64,000 nucleotides of DNA. Origin: Aquincolibacterium sp964606385 (GTDB lineage: Bacteria > Omnitrophota > Omnitrophia > Omnitrophales > Aquincolibacteriaceae). The stretch covers positions 166,163 to 230,162 of the forward strand of contig CAZSFZ010000001.1 of assembly GCA_964606385.1 (NCBI GenBank), written 5' to 3'. Under the pieces are notes generated by a model, which saw only the letters and a list, made by a program, of their open reading frames with translations, was not told the DNA's origin and did no database searches. Made by a program: the position numbers and the translations under genes. Positions 26,738 through 34,773 of the stretch are shown in pieces. Position 1 is the first letter of the stretch, and every line of letters starts with the position of its first letter.

Positions 26738-27135
26738 TAACGCTTCGTGAACTGGAAGCTTCTGCGAGCGCCTTTGCGACCCGGTTTCTTTCTTTCTTTT
26801 TCCCTGGGATCACGGGTCATGAAACCGCCCTTGCGCATCGTGCCGCGCATCTCGGGGTTGAGACCGACCAGCGCCCGGGCGATGCCGAGCTGGATGGCCC
26901 CGGCCTGTCCCGCCACCCCGCCGCCTTCCACGCGGGCGCGGACACGCACTTGCCCGAGGAGGTTCGCGGATTTGAGAGGCTGTTCGACAAGCATCTGGAG
27001 ATTGGCGCGTTTCAAATATTTTGCGGAGTCCTGCCCGTTCACGGTAAAACCTTTTTGCCCCGGGAAAACCCATACGCGGGCAATGGCGGTTTTACGGCGT
27101 CCTGTGGCGTACATAAGTGTCGCGGAAGCGGTCAT
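26737..27135 (-). CDS. rpsI: 30S ribosomal protein S9
   Basis: 132 residues. YATGRRKTAIARVW at the N-terminus, the central GGGVAGQAGAIQLGIARAL block and a basic tail ending FQFTKR, which reaches the ribosomal P site, are typical. It follows rplM by 5 nt, the classic L13-S9 pair. The start at 27135 gives a few extra residues; a second Met lies just before YATGRRK. Confidence 0.97.
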   Translation of the reverse strand: MTASATLMYATGRRKTAIARVWVFPGQKGFTVNGQDSAKYLKRANLQMLVEQPLKSANLLGQVRVRARVEGGGVAGQAGAIQLGIARALVGLNPEMRGTMRKGGFMTRDPREKERKKPGRKGARRSFQFTKR

Positions 27136-27140
27136 ACGGA

Positions 27141-27569
27141 TTAAACCTCGATCTTGGTGGGTTTTTGCGCTTGATTCCGGTATTCGGAACCGGCGTAAAC
27201 GCGGAGTCTTTTAAGCATCACATCGCCGATCCGGCTCTTCGGAAGCATGCGCTTGACGGATCGGATGATGATCTCGGTCGGCTTTTTGTCCATCAACTGT
27301 TCGTAGGTATAGGTCTTCAACCCGCCGGCGAATCCGGTATAGTGGGTGTAGACCTTGTTTTCGCTCTTTTTGCCCGTGACCATGACCTTTTTGGCATTGA
27401 TCACAATGACCTGATCGCCGGTGATCTTGTCCGGTTGGAAACAGGTCTTGCCTTTGCCGATCAGCAAAGAAGCGATCTTGGTGGACATACGCCCGAGGGT
27501 CTTCCCTTCGGCGTCGATCAGATAAGTTTTGCGCGCGATATCTTTTTCAGTCGGAATAAAAGTCTTCAT
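27141..27569 (-). CDS. rplM: 50S ribosomal protein L13
   Basis: 142 residues, of normal length. Typical blocks are WYLIDAEGKTLGR-like (here TYLIDAEGKTLGRMSTKIA), DQVIVINAKKVMVTG and AVKGMLPKS-like (SVKRMLPKSRIGD). It is first in the rplM-rpsI pair and has a strong promoter 88 nt upstream. Confidence 0.97.
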   Translation of the reverse strand: MKTFIPTEKDIARKTYLIDAEGKTLGRMSTKIASLLIGKGKTCFQPDKITGDQVIVINAKKVMVTGKKSENKVYTHYTGFAGGLKTYTYEQLMDKKPTEIIIRSVKRMLPKSRIGDVMLKRLRVYAGSEYRNQAQKPTKIEV

Positions 27570-27656
27570 AATCTTCTTTTCTGTTTAATTGGATCAGGAT
27601 AGTCGGAAAGGCGAGAAACCTTCTTGCGACTCGAAAATACCTCGAAAAGTTCGGGG

Positions 27657-27685
27657 AGTATAGCAAAAACCCCCTGGGGTGTCAA
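27657..27685 (-). promoter_or_regulatory. Promoter of rplM-rpsI
   Basis: Minus strand TTGACA (27680-27685), 17-nt spacer, TATACT (27657-27662). The 5' leader is about 80 nt. The rest of the 27570-27972 gap holds the truA-side terminator and repeat hairpins; I see no gene in it. Confidence 0.8.
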
Positions 27686-27730
27686 ACTTTTACCTTTTTT
27701 ATTTACCCCGTCCCCGGTGCCCCTAGAGAC

Positions 27731-27762
27731 AAAAAAACACCGCGAGTCAAAAACCCGCGGTG
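27731..27762 (-). terminator. Intrinsic terminator after the truA operon
   Basis: On the minus strand CACCGCG pairs with CGCGGTG (7 bp) and is followed by seven U residues. It lies about 210 nt past the truA stop and 46 nt before the rplM -35 box, so it insulates the ribosomal pair. Confidence 0.75.
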
Positions 27763-27768
27763 GGATTG

Positions 27769-27859
27769 CCGTCCCAACTTTGTATTTCTTTTCCACTAGG
27801 GTAGTTGGGACGGCCCCAATCTCCGCGATACTTCGATTGATCGGTATTGGGACCGTCCC
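27769..27859 (+). repeat. Dispersed palindromic element, copy 3, with an adjoining hairpin
   Basis: Two overlapping palindromes. CCGTCCCAACT pairs with AGTTGGGACGG (27769-27813). GGGACGG pairs with CCGTCCC (27807-27859) around a core containing CCCCAATC, GATTGAT and GGTATTGGGAC. The second core matches the elements at 23186, 26541 and 52357. GGGAC/GTCCC ends resemble REP-type repeats. Confidence 0.65.
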
Positions 27860-27972
27860 TTGTGAAGCACTCCCTAAAGAGAGATAACTTAAAATCTTAA
27901 AAACCGGAATCTGCCGAAACCATAACACATAGTTTCGATTTAGCAAGACTCCTTGAACCTAAATTTTAGTCC

Positions 27973-28725
27973 TTACGATCTATATCTAACCCTAAGCAGC
28001 GTAAGGCCTTCCGACGGAGCTGTCATGCCGGCCTGACGTCGGTCTTTGGCCTTGAGAACGGCCTTGATGCTGGCGGCAGAGCGCTTCCCCTTACCCACTT
28101 CGACAAGTGTCCCGACCATATTGCGGATCATGTGATAAAGAAAGCCGTCGGCTTCGACCCGGATGCGGATCAGGTCCCCCTCTTTTTTGATGCGGCATTG
28201 TTTGATCGTCCGGACATAAGAGATCTTTTCTTTTTTGATCGCGGAGGGCGAGGTAAAAGACCGGAAATCGTGCTTCCCGACCAAGGATTTGGCGGCCTGA
28301 CGCATCCTGACCGCATCGAGACGAAAAGGCACGTGATAAGCCCGGCCGGCCGCAAGGGGCGATCGGTAAGGATGATTCCAGATCCGGTATTCATAGATCT
28401 TGGAGCGGACATGATAACGGGCGTGAAAATCGGGGCCGACCTCTTCGATCTTTTTGATGACCATGGAAGGCGGTAACAATGCGTTCAGCCCGCGCTGGAT
28501 CCGACCCAAGGATTCGCGTCCTGAGGTCTTGAAATTGACGACTTGTTCTTCCGCGTGGACCCCCGTGTCGGTACGACCGCAAGCGGCCGCGATCTTCATT
28601 TTGCGGCGGAAGAAAACCGAAAGGGCTTTTTCGAGAGCTTCCTGAATGGTGGGTTTTCCGGGTTGTTTCTGGAACCCGAAAAAGGCGGAACCGTCATATT
28701 CGAGAACGAGTTTGATGTTTCTCAT
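27973..28725 (-). CDS. truA: tRNA pseudouridine(38-40) synthase
   Basis: Isomerises uridines in the anticodon arm of many tRNAs. 250 residues. The catalytic aspartate is in CGRTDTGVHAEEQVVNF; the family block HDFRSFTSP and FLYHMIRNMVGTLVEVG follow. It is probably last in the CBM48-glgA-leuB-asd-truA transcript, since the terminator follows it. Confidence 0.96.
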   Translation of the reverse strand: MRNIKLVLEYDGSAFFGFQKQPGKPTIQEALEKALSVFFRRKMKIAAACGRTDTGVHAEEQVVNFKTSGRESLGRIQRGLNALLPPSMVIKKIEEVGPDFHARYHVRSKIYEYRIWNHPYRSPLAAGRAYHVPFRLDAVRMRQAAKSLVGKHDFRSFTSPSAIKKEKISYVRTIKQCRIKKEGDLIRIRVEADGFLYHMIRNMVGTLVEVGKGKRSAASIKAVLKAKDRRQAGMTAPSEGLTLLRVRYRS

Positions 28726-28734
28726 TTATTCGCT

Positions 28735-28796
28735 CCACGAACCAAGGGCCACGGGCCACGAAAACCCTCTCGTGGCTCGTGGTGCGTGGTCCGTGG
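28735..28796 (-). repeat. Word-repeat inverted repeat between truA and asd
   Basis: CCACGAACC, GGGCCACGGGCCACGA and their complements TCGTGGCTCGTGG and GGTCCGTGG make a long imperfect hairpin. It fills the spacer up to the asd stop codon. Architecture is the same as the arg spacer elements, but the repeated word differs. Confidence 0.7.
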
Positions 28797-28797
28797 C

Positions 28798-29802
28798 TCA
28801 GCTTGCGAAAGCTAGCTCCGCGATCTGGACCGCGTTCAGCGCGGCGCCCTTGCGGATCTGGTCACCGCAAACGAACATCGAAAGACCGTTCTTCACGGTC
28901 GGGTCCTGGCGCAAGCGGCCGACCAGGATATCATCCTGCCCTGTCGCTTCGAGCGGCATCGGAAAATAATTCTTCTCGCGGTCATCGATCACCTTCACGC
29001 CGGGCGCTTTGGCAAGCAGCTGACGGGCTTCCTCCGCCGAGATCGGTCTTTCCGTTTCGATCGTGAGCGCTTCGGAATGGGCCCGGAGCACGGGGACGCG
29101 CACGCAGGTCGCGGTGATCCGGATATCGGGATCATGGAAGATCTTCTTGGTCTCTTTCACCATCTTGGTCTCTTCTTCGTTATATCCGTCCGGCCCGATC
29201 TTGGAGTTATGGGAGAACACGTTGAACGCGATCTGGTGCGGCAGGACTTTTTTCTGAACGGGTTTTCCAGCCAGAAAATCCTGCGCCTGGATCTTGAGTT
29301 CCTCCATCGCTTTCGCCCCGGCGCCGCTCGCGGCCTGATAGGTCGCCGCGACCAAACGCTTGATCTTCACGACCTTGTGGATCGGCCAAAGCGGCACAAG
29401 AGCGATGATCGTCGAACAGTTCGGGTTTGCGATAATTCCTTTGTTCTTGGCGATATCCCCGGCATTGATCTCGGGAATGACAAGCGGGATCTCGGGATCC
29501 ATCCGGAAAGCGCTCGTGTTGTCGACCATCAGAGCGCCGGATTTCACAATGTGCGGCGCAAGCTCGCGGCTGATCGCCCCGCCCGCGCTTGAGAGCACCA
29601 CATCAAGCCCTTTGAAGGAATCGGGTTTCGCTTCTTGGACTTCATAGTTTTTCGCCATGAATTCGATCTTTTTGCCGGCGGAACGTCCGGAGGCCAGAAA
29701 CCTCAGCTCCTCGATCGGGAACTTGCGCTCTTTCAAGAGCTCAAGGAATTCCTGACCCACTGCGCCTGTAACCCCTAACACCGCGACCTTCAACTTCTTC
29801 AT
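28798..29802 (-). CDS. asd: Aspartate-semialdehyde dehydrogenase
   Basis: Reduces aspartyl phosphate to aspartate semialdehyde, feeding the Dap, threonine and methionine pathways. 334 residues. GVTGAVGQE is the NADP motif. The nucleophilic Cys sits in NPNCSTI, and the histidine region is RVPVLRAHSEAL. It precedes truA and follows leuB by about 22 nt. Confidence 0.97.
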   Translation of the reverse strand: MKKLKVAVLGVTGAVGQEFLELLKERKFPIEELRFLASGRSAGKKIEFMAKNYEVQEAKPDSFKGLDVVLSSAGGAISRELAPHIVKSGALMVDNTSAFRMDPEIPLVIPEINAGDIAKNKGIIANPNCSTIIALVPLWPIHKVVKIKRLVAATYQAASGAGAKAMEELKIQAQDFLAGKPVQKKVLPHQIAFNVFSHNSKIGPDGYNEEETKMVKETKKIFHDPDIRITATCVRVPVLRAHSEALTIETERPISAEEARQLLAKAPGVKVIDDREKNYFPMPLEATGQDDILVGRLRQDPTVKNGLSMFVCGDQIRKGAALNAVQIAELAFAS

Positions 29803-29824
29803 AAAAATCTAAGCTCCTTTTTGA

Positions 29825-30895
29825 TTAATGGATCCGTTCGACCACGAGGTCGCCCATTTTCGAGCAGCCCACCTTGGTCAAACCTTCCGAATAAATATCC
29901 GCCGTGCGGTAACCGTCCTGAAGTGTCTGTTCCACCGCCCGCTCGATCGTGCGCGCCGCCTGAGGCTGATTAAAACTGTACTCCAGCATCATCGCGACTG
30001 AAAGGATCGTCGCCAAAGGATTTCCCATGTCCTTGCCTGCGATATCCGGCGCCGAACCGTGCACGGGCTCGTACATCGCCACCTTGTCGCCGACCGAAGC
30101 CGACGGCAGCATCCCGATCGAACCTGTCAGCATGGCGGATTCATCGCTTAAGATATCCCCGAAAAGATTGCTCGTCACGATCACATCGAACTGTTTGGGC
30201 TCGCGGATGAGCTGCATCGCGCAATCGTCCACATACCGGTGGTTGAGTTCCACTTCCGGATAATCCTTCGCGATTTCGATCACGACCTTGCGCCAGAGCT
30301 GGCTCACATCAAGCACATTGGCCTTGTCCACCGAAGTGACTTTCTTGCGGCGTTTGCGGGACAACTCGAACGCCATTTTAGCGATCCGCTTGATCTCGGA
30401 AGTCGTGTACGCCATGGTGTTAAAGCCCCGTTCTTCCCCATTCGGAAGTTTTTCGATCCCGCGCGGCGTTCCGAAATAAACCCCGCTCACCAGCTCGCGG
30501 AGGATGAGAAAGTCGAGACCCTTCACGATCTCCGGTTTGAGCGGCGAACGTTGTTCCAGTTGCGGGAACATTTTTACGGGACGAAGGTTCGCATAAGCGT
30601 TCAGGCCCTTCCGAAGTCCCAATAATCCCTTTTCCGGACGCTTATCGGAAGGCAGGCTGTCCCATTTCGGCCCGCCCACGGCCCCTAAAAAAACCGCGTC
30701 GGACTTTTGGGCTTTCGCAAGCGCCTCGGGCGTCAAAGGCACGCCGTGTTTATCGATCGACGCGCCGCCGACCAGATCCTCTTCGATTTGGAAATCCAGT
30801 TTGTAAAGCTTCGCGACCTTCTGGAGCACGCGCATGGCCTGCGCGGTCACTTCCGGGCCGATCCCGTCGCCGGGGAAAACGATGATCTTATGCAT
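29825..30895 (-). CDS. leuB: 3-isopropylmalate dehydrogenase
   Basis: NAD-dependent oxidative decarboxylation in leucine synthesis. 356 residues. PGDGIGPEV at the N-terminus and the metal/substrate signature NLFGDILSDESAMLTGSIGM are diagnostic of the isopropylmalate branch. EPVHGSAPDIAGK follows. No other leu genes are in the window. It lies 36 nt after glgA. Confidence 0.96.
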   Translation of the reverse strand: MHKIIVFPGDGIGPEVTAQAMRVLQKVAKLYKLDFQIEEDLVGGASIDKHGVPLTPEALAKAQKSDAVFLGAVGGPKWDSLPSDKRPEKGLLGLRKGLNAYANLRPVKMFPQLEQRSPLKPEIVKGLDFLILRELVSGVYFGTPRGIEKLPNGEERGFNTMAYTTSEIKRIAKMAFELSRKRRKKVTSVDKANVLDVSQLWRKVVIEIAKDYPEVELNHRYVDDCAMQLIREPKQFDVIVTSNLFGDILSDESAMLTGSIGMLPSASVGDKVAMYEPVHGSAPDIAGKDMGNPLATILSVAMMLEYSFNQPQAARTIERAVEQTLQDGYRTADIYSEGLTKVGCSKMGDLVVERIH

Positions 30896-30931
30896 AACAA
30901 ATCTCTTGGGTTATGGGCGTTTGAAGGACAA

Positions 30932-32404
30932 CTAGTTCTTTTCGAGTTTGAAGGGACGCCGCTTTACGGTCTCGTAAAGTTTCTCGTATTTTTTCGCGGA
31001 CGCGTTCCACGAAAAATCGCTTTCCATCGCGTTCTTCACGAGCGCTTTCCAAAGTTTCTCTTGCTTGAACGTCTTGACGGCTCGTAACAAGGCCGCGTGA
31101 AGGGCGTCGCTCGTGTACTCCTCGAACATAAAACCGTTCCCCTGCTGCGTCGCGGATTCGAAATTCTGGATGGTGTCCGCAAGACCCCCGGTCGCGCGGA
31201 CGATCGGGATCGTCCCGTAGCGCAGTGCGATGATCTGGCCGAGCCCGCAGGGTTCATAATAAGAAGGGATGAGCAGCATATCGGAACCCGCGTAGATCTT
31301 CTTGGCCATCTTCGGGTCGAACAGGATGTGCACGCCGAACCATTTTTTGTTCTTTTTCGCAAGGTCCCGGAGCACCTGGTGGTACTGGTCTTCGCCGGTC
31401 CCGAGCAACACCATCTGAACGTCCTGCTGCTGGGAAAGCTGTTCGATCACGGGGACCAGGATATCTAATCCTTTCTGGTCCACAAGACGCGCCACAAACC
31501 CCAGGAGTGGAACGTTCGGATCGACCTTGAACACGTTCTCTTTTTGAAGCGCAGCTTTATCGGCCTTTTTTCCGGAAAGGTCTTTCAGGTCATACTTGGC
31601 GTCAATGTCCGGGTCCGTCGCCGGGTCCCAATCCTTCGGGTCGATCCCGTTGATGATCCCTGTCACGCTGTCCTTGCGCGCGGCAAGCACGCCTTCCATC
31701 CCGCATCCGAATTCCTTGGTCTGGATCTCCCGACTGTAGCGTTCGCTCACGGCGGTCACCGCGTCCGCGAACACGAGCCCTCCCTTGATAAAACTGAACT
31801 TGCCGTAGAACTCCAGAAAATCGGATTTATAAAGATCCCATCCGAAACCCGTGGCCGGAAAGGAATCCGGCGGAAAATTCCCCTGGTAGGCAAGATTATG
31901 GATCGTGAAAATGCTCCGCATCTTGCTGAAAGGCGCGCGATTCGCTTCGGTGGTCTTGAGATAAACGGGCACAAGGCCTGTCTGCCAATCGTGGCAATGG
32001 ATGATATCCGGCGCTAATTTCAACTTCTCGATCGCTTTGAGTGTCGCGCGCTGGAAATAAGTGAACCGGCGGTCGTTATCCTGGTAGTCCCCCACGAGCG
32101 TCCCGTAAAGCTCCTCGCGCATGAAATAATCGGGGTGCTCCACAAAATACACTTTGACCCCGTTATCCATTTTTTTGGAGAAAATTCGGGTAGCCTCGAG
32201 CTGGTTCCCGACGATCAATTCAAAATAATCGATCGCGGTCTCGAGTTCCCACTGCTGGATGTCGATCGAGCGGTAACGCGGCATGAAGACCGAGACTTCA
32301 TGGCCCAGGGCGCGGACCGCACTGGCGAGAGAACCGACAACATCCCCGAGGCCCCCTGTCTTGGCGAAGGGGGCCATTTCGGAACTGATGAACAGGATCT
32401 TCAA
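30932..32404 (-). CDS. glgA: Glycogen (starch) synthase, ADP-glucose type
   Basis: Adds glucosyl units to alpha-1,4-glucan. 490 residues, GT5 family with GT-B fold. KTGGLGDV near residue 15 binds the nucleotide sugar; PSYYEPCGLGQIIALRYGT and RATGGLADT form the C-terminal substrate site. It follows a free-standing CBM48 gene by 22 nt, which supports a role in glycogen. Confidence 0.96.
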   Translation of the reverse strand: MKILFISSEMAPFAKTGGLGDVVGSLASAVRALGHEVSVFMPRYRSIDIQQWELETAIDYFELIVGNQLEATRIFSKKMDNGVKVYFVEHPDYFMREELYGTLVGDYQDNDRRFTYFQRATLKAIEKLKLAPDIIHCHDWQTGLVPVYLKTTEANRAPFSKMRSIFTIHNLAYQGNFPPDSFPATGFGWDLYKSDFLEFYGKFSFIKGGLVFADAVTAVSERYSREIQTKEFGCGMEGVLAARKDSVTGIINGIDPKDWDPATDPDIDAKYDLKDLSGKKADKAALQKENVFKVDPNVPLLGFVARLVDQKGLDILVPVIEQLSQQQDVQMVLLGTGEDQYHQVLRDLAKKNKKWFGVHILFDPKMAKKIYAGSDMLLIPSYYEPCGLGQIIALRYGTIPIVRATGGLADTIQNFESATQQGNGFMFEEYTSDALHAALLRAVKTFKQEKLWKALVKNAMESDFSWNASAKKYEKLYETVKRRPFKLEKN

Positions 32405-32426
32405 GGGAGACTAAAAAAGCGTCGTC

Positions 32427-32741
32427 TTACTTGGCAACTTCGATAACGCAATTCCAGCTGCCGAAAGCGTTCGGAACGCATTCGACCGGTTCCTGCGCGT
32501 TCTGCCAAACCCCGTCCACGAGATAGCGATACTGATAGCGGCCGGCTTTGAGCTTGAGGGATGTTTTCCAGTTCCCGGTCGCGTCTTTTTTCATCGGATT
32601 CTTGTCCGCTTTCCAGTTATTGAAACAACCGCCGAGCTCGACCTTTTTGGCCTGAGGGGCATAAAATTTGAAATCGACCGTTTTATCGCAGGTCTTCGCG
32701 GTGGAACAACATTTTGTCGACGCCGTTGCTACTTTTGCCAT
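32427..32741 (-). CDS. Free-standing CBM48/AMPK-type glycogen-binding protein
   Basis: 104 residues forming one carbohydrate-binding module: VDFKFYAPQAKKVELGGCFN, then NW...NPMKKDATGNWKTSLKLKAG and YQYRYLVDGVW. The conserved Trp and Lys of glycogen-binding modules are present. No catalytic domain is attached. The N-terminus is Cys-rich (KCCSTAKTC), possibly a disulfide or metal site. Translation starts after AAGGAG, and the gene has a near-consensus promoter. Co-transcription with glgA suggests it docks glycogen synthase on its polymer, which is inference. Confidence 0.88.
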   Translation of the reverse strand: MAKVATASTKCCSTAKTCDKTVDFKFYAPQAKKVELGGCFNNWKADKNPMKKDATGNWKTSLKLKAGRYQYRYLVDGVWQNAQEPVECVPNAFGSWNCVIEVAK

Positions 32742-32800
32742 GGTGGAACTCCTTCCTCGTTTAGAGTGGAAAATACGCGTAAATGGATTGCGGTAGTGGG

Positions 32801-32829
32801 AGTATATATCAGAAAAAACCGCTTGCCAA
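32801..32829 (-). promoter_or_regulatory. Promoter of the CBM48-glgA-leuB-asd-truA operon
   Basis: Minus strand TTGGCA (32824-32829), 17-nt spacer, TATACT (32801-32806). Its -35 hexamer overlaps the -35 of the divergent rpmB promoter. Confidence 0.7.
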
Positions 32830-32850
32830 GAAACATCTCCTCACTATAAT
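32823..32850 (+). promoter_or_regulatory. Promoter of rpmB, leaderless arrangement
   Basis: Plus strand TTGCCA (32823-32828), 16-nt spacer, TATAAT (32845-32850). The rpmB ATG begins only 9 nt further on, with no Shine-Dalgarno, so the mRNA would have 0-3 leader bases. Confidence 0.7.
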
Positions 32851-32859
32851 GAGCGCCTT

Positions 32860-33123
32860 ATGAAAACGTGCGCTATCTGCAACAAGAAGCCTTTAACGGG
32901 CAATTCGATCGTCCGCCGTGGTCTCGCGAAAAAGACGGGCGGTATCGGTAAAAAGATCTCCGGCATTACGCGTCGCCGTTTCTACCCGAACCTCCAGAGG
33001 GTGAAGGTCCTCTTTCTGAATGGAACGGTCCGCCGCATTAATGTCTGCGTGAGTTGTTTGAAGGCCGGCAAAGTAAAAAAAGCCCCTTCCCGCCGCTCTT
33101 ATACCCCGGCTGCGGCCGCTTAA
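32860..33123 (+). CDS. rpmB: 50S ribosomal protein L28
   Basis: 87 residues. The N-terminal CAICNKKP and C-terminal CVSCLKAGKV supply two CxxC pairs, so this is the zinc-ribbon form of L28. ITRRRFYPNLQRVKV is the family core. The gene stands alone between divergent and convergent neighbours. Its stop codon overlaps the recJ stop on the other strand by two bases. The absence of a Shine-Dalgarno fits leaderless translation. Confidence 0.95.
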   Translation: MKTCAICNKKPLTGNSIVRRGLAKKTGGIGKKISGITRRRFYPNLQRVKVLFLNGTVRRINVCVSCLKAGKVKKAPSRRSYTPAAAA

Positions 33124-34772
33124 GAGGGCTTTAAAGGCATCTCCCCGAGTTCTTTCACGGACAGGACGAGTGTCTTCATGCCGTTCCACTGCTTGGTCTT
33201 CACGGAATAAGCCGCTTTAAATCGCGCGCCGGGACCCGACGCCGCACAAAGCAGCATCTGTTTTTCGTCCAGATTGGCCTGATAATTCAAAGAGCCCTCG
33301 GCCAGCACGGCCTCGTAAGTACCCCCGTAAAGAAGACGCGGTTTGGACCTCAGCTGAAGATCGCCGCTTTGAAAGACCGGCCGGGGATTCCCGATCCCGT
33401 GAGGCTCCAGAAGCTCAAGCTCATCGATGAAACGGCCCGTCAACTCTTCCAGTTTTAACTCCATATCCACCGTCACGCGGCGCTTGAGTTCTTCCGGAGC
33501 AAGATTTTCAAAAGCGAAAGCATTGATCTTCTCGCGCAACGCGGGGATATTTTTTTCCACGACCGTGAGACCGGCCGCTTGGGCATGCCCGCCGAATTCC
33601 GCAAGGAGCGCGTCGCAAGAACGGAGCGCGTTGAAAAGATGAAAGTTTTTGATAGAGCGTCCTGAACCCCTCCCGATGCCGTTTTCCACCGAGATCACGA
33701 TCGCCGGCCGTTCGAATTTTTCCACGAGGCGGGAGGCGACGATCCCGATCACGCCCCGGTGCCAGCCCTGTCCTTCCACCACGATCACCCGTTCACGGTT
33801 AAAATTCACGGTGCGTTCGACCTTGCGTACCGCCTCCTGGGTGGTCTCCCGTTCCATTTTTTGGCGCGCCTTGTTCTCTGCATCCAGGATCTTTGCCAAA
33901 CTTTGTGCTTCACGGGGTGACTCCGTGAGCAAAAGCCGGAGCGCCGTATCCGCCGAGCTCATCCGTCCGGCCGCGTTGAGCCTGGGACCGAGGATAAAAC
34001 CCACATGGCCGACGTTGACCTGTGAAGCCTTCATCTTCGCGATCTCCGCAAGCGCACGTAGTCCGGCATTTTTCCGTTCGGAAAGCATCTCGAGGCCTTT
34101 TTTTACAAGGATGCGGTTTTCTCCCGTAAGAGGCGCGATATCGCTGATCGTCGAGAGCGCCACAAGATCCAAATGGTCGAATGCCGCCTCCCCGGTCAAC
34201 GCCTGCCCCAGCTTAAAAGCCAAACCCGCGGCGGAAAGGTCTTTGAAAGGATACGGACAATCTTCCTGGAGAGGGTTCAGGATGAGATGCGTGTTGGGCA
34301 GACCGTCTGCCGGCAAACGGTGGTGATCGATCACGATCACGTCCATCCCGTGAGAACGCGCGATCTCGATCTCGCTTTTAGCCGTGATCCCGCAATCCAC
34401 GGTCACGATGAGTCCCACGCCTTGCTCACGCGCCTGATGGATCGCGGCTTCACTTACGCCGTAGCCGTCCCGTTCGCGCTCCGGGAGAAATGTCGTGTAT
34501 TTTCCGCCAAGCTTTTCCAGCGTCCGGGCCATGACCGCGACGCCGGTGATCCCGTCGACATCGTAATCCCCATGGATCAGGATCTTTTCTTGTGTCTGGA
34601 CGGCTTTTTCGATACGGGCCTTCACGTCCTTCATGTTTTTCATCAGAAAAGGATCGTGAAGCGAGGAGAGGCCGGAAAAAAGAAAGGCCTCGATCTCCGA
34701 GGCCTTTCCCAAATTCCGTTTTTCAAGAAGCCGGCGAAAAGCCGGCGAAAATTCTTCTAAAGACAGCGTCAC
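33120..34772 (-). CDS. recJ: Single-stranded-DNA-specific exonuclease
   Basis: 5'-3' exonuclease of recombination and mismatch repair. About 550 residues. The DHH-family motifs are complete: DYDVDG, VTVDCGI, VIDHH, and in the DHHA1 part GWHRGVIGIVASRL and GRGSGRS. A C-terminal OB domain follows. The frame is open to 34844, but that part overlaps secDF. GTG 34772 lies just after the secDF stop (TAAGGTG) and gives a normal N-terminus; this start is a judgement. It is last in the tgt-yajC-secDF-recJ run. Confidence 0.9.
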   Translation of the reverse strand: MTLSLEEFSPAFRRLLEKRNLGKASEIEAFLFSGLSSLHDPFLMKNMKDVKARIEKAVQTQEKILIHGDYDVDGITGVAVMARTLEKLGGKYTTFLPERERDGYGVSEAAIHQAREQGVGLIVTVDCGITAKSEIEIARSHGMDVIVIDHHRLPADGLPNTHLILNPLQEDCPYPFKDLSAAGLAFKLGQALTGEAAFDHLDLVALSTISDIAPLTGENRILVKKGLEMLSERKNAGLRALAEIAKMKASQVNVGHVGFILGPRLNAAGRMSSADTALRLLLTESPREAQSLAKILDAENKARQKMERETTQEAVRKVERTVNFNRERVIVVEGQGWHRGVIGIVASRLVEKFERPAIVISVENGIGRGSGRSIKNFHLFNALRSCDALLAEFGGHAQAAGLTVVEKNIPALREKINAFAFENLAPEELKRRVTVDMELKLEELTGRFIDELELLEPHGIGNPRPVFQSGDLQLRSKPRLLYGGTYEAVLAEGSLNYQANLDEKQMLLCAASGPGARFKAAYSVKTKQWNGMKTLVLSVKELGEMPLKPS

Positions 34773-34773
34773 C

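Noticed and set aside
27566..27946. 126-codon minus-strand frame between rplM and truA
   Set aside because: Crosses the terminator, the repeat hairpins and the rplM promoter; no motif or ribosome site.
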